From assembly GCA_964415525.1 (NCBI GenBank), contig CAYQAS010000101.1, positions 1 through 15,828 on the forward strand: a stretch of 15,828 nucleotides of DNA, written 5' to 3'. Under the pieces are notes generated by a model. That model made no database searches and was not told the origin of the DNA. It saw only the letters and a program-made list of their open reading frames with translations. Origin of the DNA: CAZPUI01 sp964415525 (lineage in GTDB: Bacteria > Acidobacteriota > Holophagae > Holophagales > Holophagaceae). The position numbers and the translations under genes are program-made. Of this stretch, positions 13,200 through 15,828 are shown piece after piece (position 1 is the stretch's first letter; every line of letters begins with the position of its first letter).

Positions 13200-14273
13200 A
13201 TGACCCATCACCTCCTCCTCCGCATCCACTCTGATCTCCAGCTCGGCCTGGGCCACGTCGCCCGGGCGCTGGCCATTGCCGAGGCCTGGCAAGCGCTGGG
13301 CGGCTCCGCCACCCTGGCCATCTCCGGTGATGCCAAGGCCGAGCGAGTGGGCGGCGGGCTGCATCCCTGGAAGGAAGAGCGGCTGCCTCTGGAGGCGGTC
13401 TACCTCGGGTCGGATATTGCGGCACCGGTGCCAGAGGCGCTTTCGTCCCGCGCGACGATCTCGTTGTTGGATCTGTGGTTTCCCACTGCGGATCACGTGG
13501 CGAACCTGCGGCCGTCCAAGGTCGCTATCTTCGAGGACGAGGGAGATGCCCACGAGTCGGCGGATTTGCTGCTCCAGCCCTACCTGGAGGGTGTGAACTG
13601 GCCGAGTGCGCCGGTCAAGGTGGTGGATGGCCGCAAGGTCAAGCCGTACGAGACCCGACGAGGGACCTGCCGCGTGCTGCGGGGTGCCCAGTACATCGTG
13701 GTGGGCCAATCGGTGCGCGGCCTTCGACCGAAGCGCGAGCCCCTTCAGCCTCTTGCGGTGCACAAGCTTTTGGTAACCTTCGGCGGGACGGATGGTCCGG
13801 GGCTGGCTTCGTATGCGTTGGCAGTGTTGCGAGATCTCGTGGCCCGGGGCGCCTATCTGGGGACTTGCACCCTGGTGGCCCCGAATGGCGTCAGTGGTGG
13901 CGCGATTCCCGGCTGCACCGTGGTGCCCGCCCTGCCGGACCTCACTCGGCGCATGCTTGACTACGACGCCATCTGGTGCGCGGCGGGTGTGACCCTCGCG
14001 GACGCGATCTGCCTCGGAGTTCCTGCAGCGGCCTGGGGGCAGAATGAGCGCCAGCAGGCGATGATTGCCGACCTCGGCCAAGCCAACGGATGTCTCAATC
14101 TGGGATTGGGAACCGAGGCCGACCTCAGTCACACTTCCGACGCCCTGGAGCGCTGGCTCGGCCCGGAAGGGCAGGACAGCCGCCAGGAGCAGACTCGGGA
14201 TGGGATGGCGCTGGTGGACGGCGGAGGCGCGCTTCGTATCGCCCAGGAGCTCTGGAACCTGGCGAAGGCGTAG
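13200..14273 (+). CDS. PseG-like glycosyltransferase-fold (GT-B) protein
   Basis: A 357-residue protein resembling PseG (UDP-sugar hydrolase of pseudaminic acid synthesis) and related GT28/MurG-like folds. The N-terminal domain opens with LRIHSDLQLGLGHVARALAIAEA, where Gly18-His19 and Arg22 match the GxGHVxRC motif whose His is catalytic in PseG. The C-terminal domain begins near 188 (HKLLVTFGGTDGPG). It holds the nucleotide-binding stretch AIWCAAGVTLADAICLGVPAAAWGQNERQQ (257-286), as in this fold. If it acts as PseG does, it would release UDP from a UDP-linked diacetamido sugar. No other surface-sugar or flagellin-glycosylation gene is in the window, so the role is uncertain. The ATG at 13200 has no clear ribosome site. 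It follows the carbonic anhydrase gene by 65 bases. Confidence 0.7.
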   Translation: MTHHLLLRIHSDLQLGLGHVARALAIAEAWQALGGSATLAISGDAKAERVGGGLHPWKEERLPLEAVYLGSDIAAPVPEALSSRATISLLDLWFPTADHVANLRPSKVAIFEDEGDAHESADLLLQPYLEGVNWPSAPVKVVDGRKVKPYETRRGTCRVLRGAQYIVVGQSVRGLRPKREPLQPLAVHKLLVTFGGTDGPGLASYALAVLRDLVARGAYLGTCTLVAPNGVSGGAIPGCTVVPALPDLTRRMLDYDAIWCAAGVTLADAICLGVPAAAWGQNERQQAMIADLGQANGCLNLGLGTEADLSHTSDALERWLGPEGQDSRQEQTRDGMALVDGGGALRIAQELWNLAKA

Positions 14274-14316
14274 GTCCGGAAGCCCGCTGGGACTGGGGTT
14301 TTGGGAAGAAAAATCC

Positions 14317-14345
14317 TTGACCTCTCACGCGCCGGGCGATAGGGT
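14317..14345 (+). promoter_or_regulatory. Sigma-70 promoter for rplM-rpsI
   Basis: TTGACC (14317-14322), a 17-base spacer and TAGGGT (14340-14345) match the consensus in 5 and 4 of 6 positions. Transcription would start near 14352 and leave a leader of about 80 bases before rplM. That leader includes a GC-rich stretch (GCCCCGGGGGG, around 14368-14378) able to form local structure. It could bear on feedback by L13, which is known to regulate this operon in Escherichia coli, but no specific site is visible. Confidence 0.65.
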
Positions 14346-14432
14346 GAACGTTCTGCGCCTCCAAGAGCCCCGGGGGGTGCGCGTACTTTTCCTGTTGTTC
14401 CGTTTCTAGATCCAAGAACCCGGAGTTCGGTC

Positions 14433-14870
14433 ATGAGCACCTACTTCCCCAAGGGCGCGGAATCCATCGAGCGCAAGTGGTTCGTGGTTGACGCCGCGAA
14501 CATTCCTGTTGGCCGCCTCAGCACCGTCGTTGCCGACGTGCTGTCCGGCAAGCACAAGCCCACCTGGACGCCCTTTCTCGACATGGGCGACCACGTCATC
14601 GTCATCAATGCGGCGCAGGCCGTTCTGACCGGCAAGAAGGCCGAGCAGAAGTTCTATCGCCGCACCACCACCCGTCCCGGCTCCATGAAGGAAGTCCGTG
14701 CCGACGTGATGGCGAAGACTTACCCCGACCGCATCATCGAGGCCGCCGTGAAGGGCATGCTCCCCAAGGGCCCCCTCGGTCGCCACATGTTCCGCAAGCT
14801 GAAGGTCTATGCCGGCCCCGATCACGAGCAGGGCGCGCAGAAGCCTGAGACCCTGACCATCAAGCTGTAA
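14433..14870 (+). CDS. rplM: 50S ribosomal protein L13
   Basis: A 145-residue L13, close to the usual 142-150. L13 is an early-assembly protein of the large subunit that binds 23S rRNA. The protein shows the family pattern throughout: RKWFVVDAANIPVGRLST near the start, DMGDHVIVINAAQAVLTGKKAEQKFY in the middle, and AVKGMLPKGPLGRHMFRKLKVYAGPDH, the L13 signature, near the end. The start ATG is preceded by GGAG with 7 bases of spacing. It is first in a two-gene unit with rpsI, 13 bases apart, the conserved bacterial order, driven by the promoter at 14317-14345. Confidence 0.98.
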   Translation: MSTYFPKGAESIERKWFVVDAANIPVGRLSTVVADVLSGKHKPTWTPFLDMGDHVIVINAAQAVLTGKKAEQKFYRRTTTRPGSMKEVRADVMAKTYPDRIIEAAVKGMLPKGPLGRHMFRKLKVYAGPDHEQGAQKPETLTIKL

Positions 14871-14883
14871 GCAGAGGCACACC

Positions 14884-15276
14884 ATGGCGATTTCCCAGCA
14901 CTACGGTACCGGTCGACGCAAGACTTCTGCCGCCCGCGTGTTCCTTCGCGCCGGCAGCGGCAAGGTGGCGGTCAACGGTCGCACCCTCGAGGATTACTTC
15001 CCCAACGCCGTGCTCCGCATGGTGGTGAACCAGCCCCTGGTCCTCGCTGACCTCGTTGGCAAGTTCGACCTCCACATCACGGTCGAAGGCGGCGGTCCCT
15101 CCGGTCAGGCCAGCGCCATCCGCATGGGTGTTTCCCGCGCGCTGCTGCAGTACAACGACGCGCTCAAGAGCATGCTGCGCCACGCCGGTCTCCTGACCCG
15201 CGATCCGCGCATGAAGGAGCGTAAGAAGCCCGGTCAGAAGGGCGCCCGTCGTCGGTTCCAGTTCTCCAAGCGCTAG
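14884..15276 (+). CDS. rpsI: 30S ribosomal protein S9
   Basis: A 130-residue S9, the typical length. It starts with GTGRRKTSAARVFLRAGSGK, the conserved S9 opening, has GGGPSGQASAIRMGVSRALLQY (S9 signature) in the middle, and ends in the basic tail KKPGQKGARRRFQFSKR. The tail's final Lys-Arg is the part that reaches the P-site tRNA in the small subunit. The start ATG follows AGAGG by 6 bases. It is co-transcribed with rplM and followed by a hairpin at 15297-15317. Confidence 0.98.
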   Translation: MAISQHYGTGRRKTSAARVFLRAGSGKVAVNGRTLEDYFPNAVLRMVVNQPLVLADLVGKFDLHITVEGGGPSGQASAIRMGVSRALLQYNDALKSMLRHAGLLTRDPRMKERKKPGQKGARRRFQFSKR

Positions 15277-15296
15277 TCGCACACTGCTTTTTCGCC

Positions 15297-15317
15297 GCGG
15301 GGAGTCATGCTCCCCGC
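15297..15317 (+). terminator. Hairpin after rpsI, possible weak terminator
   Basis: GCGGGGAG (15297-15304) and CTCCCCGC (15310-15317) form a perfect 8-bp stem with loop TCATG, 20 bases after the rpsI stop. The following bases AGCGTTTG have only a short T run, so termination may be partial, letting some transcripts read into rpsB. Confidence 0.5.
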
Positions 15318-15329
15318 AGCGTTTGTCAG

Positions 15330-15399
15330 GGCATCCCGTCGGGGTGCCGATTCGGGCGGATTTCCCGCCTTTCATCCCAGAGATGCGGCGTCATGCCGC
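15330..15399 (+). promoter_or_regulatory. Hairpin-rich leader upstream of rpsB
   Basis: Three further stems lie between rpsI and rpsB: GGCATCCC with GGGGTGCC (15330-15348, one wobble), GGCGG with CCGCC (15355-15369, then TTT), and GCGGC with GCCGC (15385-15399). Protein S2 is known to feed back on its own mRNA leader in bacteria, so this region is a candidate for that control. No confident promoter is seen; TTGTCA at 15323-15328 has no good -10 box at the right distance. Confidence 0.4.
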
Positions 15400-15421
15400 T
15401 TAATTCCAAGGGAGGCCAACC

Positions 15422-15828
15422 ATGGCTGCCATCCAGATGAAGGAACTGCTCGAAGCCGGCGTCCACTTCGGTCACCAGACCAAGCGCTGGAACCCCAAGA
15501 TGAAGAAGTACATTTTCGGCGCCCGCAACAGCATCTACATCATCGACCTCCAGAAGACCCTGCGTCTCTGGAACACGGCCGCGAATTTCCTGACGAAGGC
15601 AGCCTCCCAGGGCAAGACCTTCCTGTTCGTTGCCACCAAGCCCCAGGCCCAGGAACTGGTCGCCGAGCAGGCCGCCCGCTGCGGTGCCTACTACGTGAAC
15701 AACCGTTGGTTGGGCGGCATGCTCACCAACTTTGCCACCATCAAGAAGTCCCTGGACAAGCTCAAGGAGTTCGAGGCCATCCTGAACGATCCTGCCCGCA
15801 CCGCTGGCATGTCGAAGAAGGAGATCCT
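15422..15828 (+). CDS. rpsB: 30S ribosomal protein S2, N-terminal part, cut by window edge
   Basis: The first 135 residues of S2, which is usually 230-270 long. S2 joins the small subunit late and is needed for S1 binding. Conserved blocks include MKELLEAGVHFGHQTKRWNPKM near the start, IYIIDLQKTL, the FVATKPQAQELVAEQAARCGAYYVNNRWLGGMLTNFATI stretch, and the beginning of the coiled-coil-like region (KKSLDKLKEFE). The start ATG has GGGAGG 6 bases upstream. The gene continues past base 15828; tsf is the usual next gene but cannot be seen. Confidence 0.97.
   Translation, partial: MAAIQMKELLEAGVHFGHQTKRWNPKMKKYIFGARNSIYIIDLQKTLRLWNTAANFLTKAASQGKTFLFVATKPQAQELVAEQAARCGAYYVNNRWLGGMLTNFATIKKSLDKLKEFEAILNDPARTAGMSKKEI

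Overview
The window looks like a chromosomal stretch of a GC-rich, Gram-negative bacterium. The evidence is a tripartite efflux system with a lipoprotein adaptor and a TolC-type outer-membrane module, a lipobox and Sec-type signal peptides, and strong G/C third-position bias. The overall feel is Acidobacteriota (Holophaga/Geothrix-like), but that placement is an impression from protein style and was not tested. There are no insertion sequences, phage genes, CRISPR arrays or rRNA. Gaps between genes are all under about 220 bases.

Left part (1-3050): the N-terminal half of lepA (minus) is divergent from a two-gene plus-strand unit, a secreted M6-like metalloprotease overlapping an alpha/beta hydrolase by ATGA. 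Middle (3033-10258, all minus): a five-gene efflux module, read as tetR1, lipoprotein membrane-fusion adaptor, a 1464-residue RND pump fused in frame to a TolC-family channel, a small DUF3995-type membrane protein, and a second tetR. A 27-bp palindrome sits on the promoter in front of tetR1. A perfect 36-bp inverted repeat sits between the pump-channel gene and the DUF3995/tetR2 pair. Both are good operator candidates, suggesting two repressors acting at two points of one efflux locus.

Right part (10427-15828): elongation factor P, whose residue at the usual modification site is Asn, a tRNA-Val(CAC) with an abutting intrinsic terminator, and a class I aminotransferase lie on the minus strand. 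Divergent from these, on the plus strand, are a gamma-carbonic-anhydrase-family protein, a PseG-like glycosyltransferase-fold protein, the rplM-rpsI ribosomal pair with a good sigma-70 promoter, and the start of rpsB behind a leader rich in hairpins.

The most unusual item is the RND pump-TolC fusion. A signal-peptide-like segment at the junction implies either a 13th membrane pass or cleavage of a polyprotein into inner- and outer-membrane parts. Most of the rest is core translation and metabolism.
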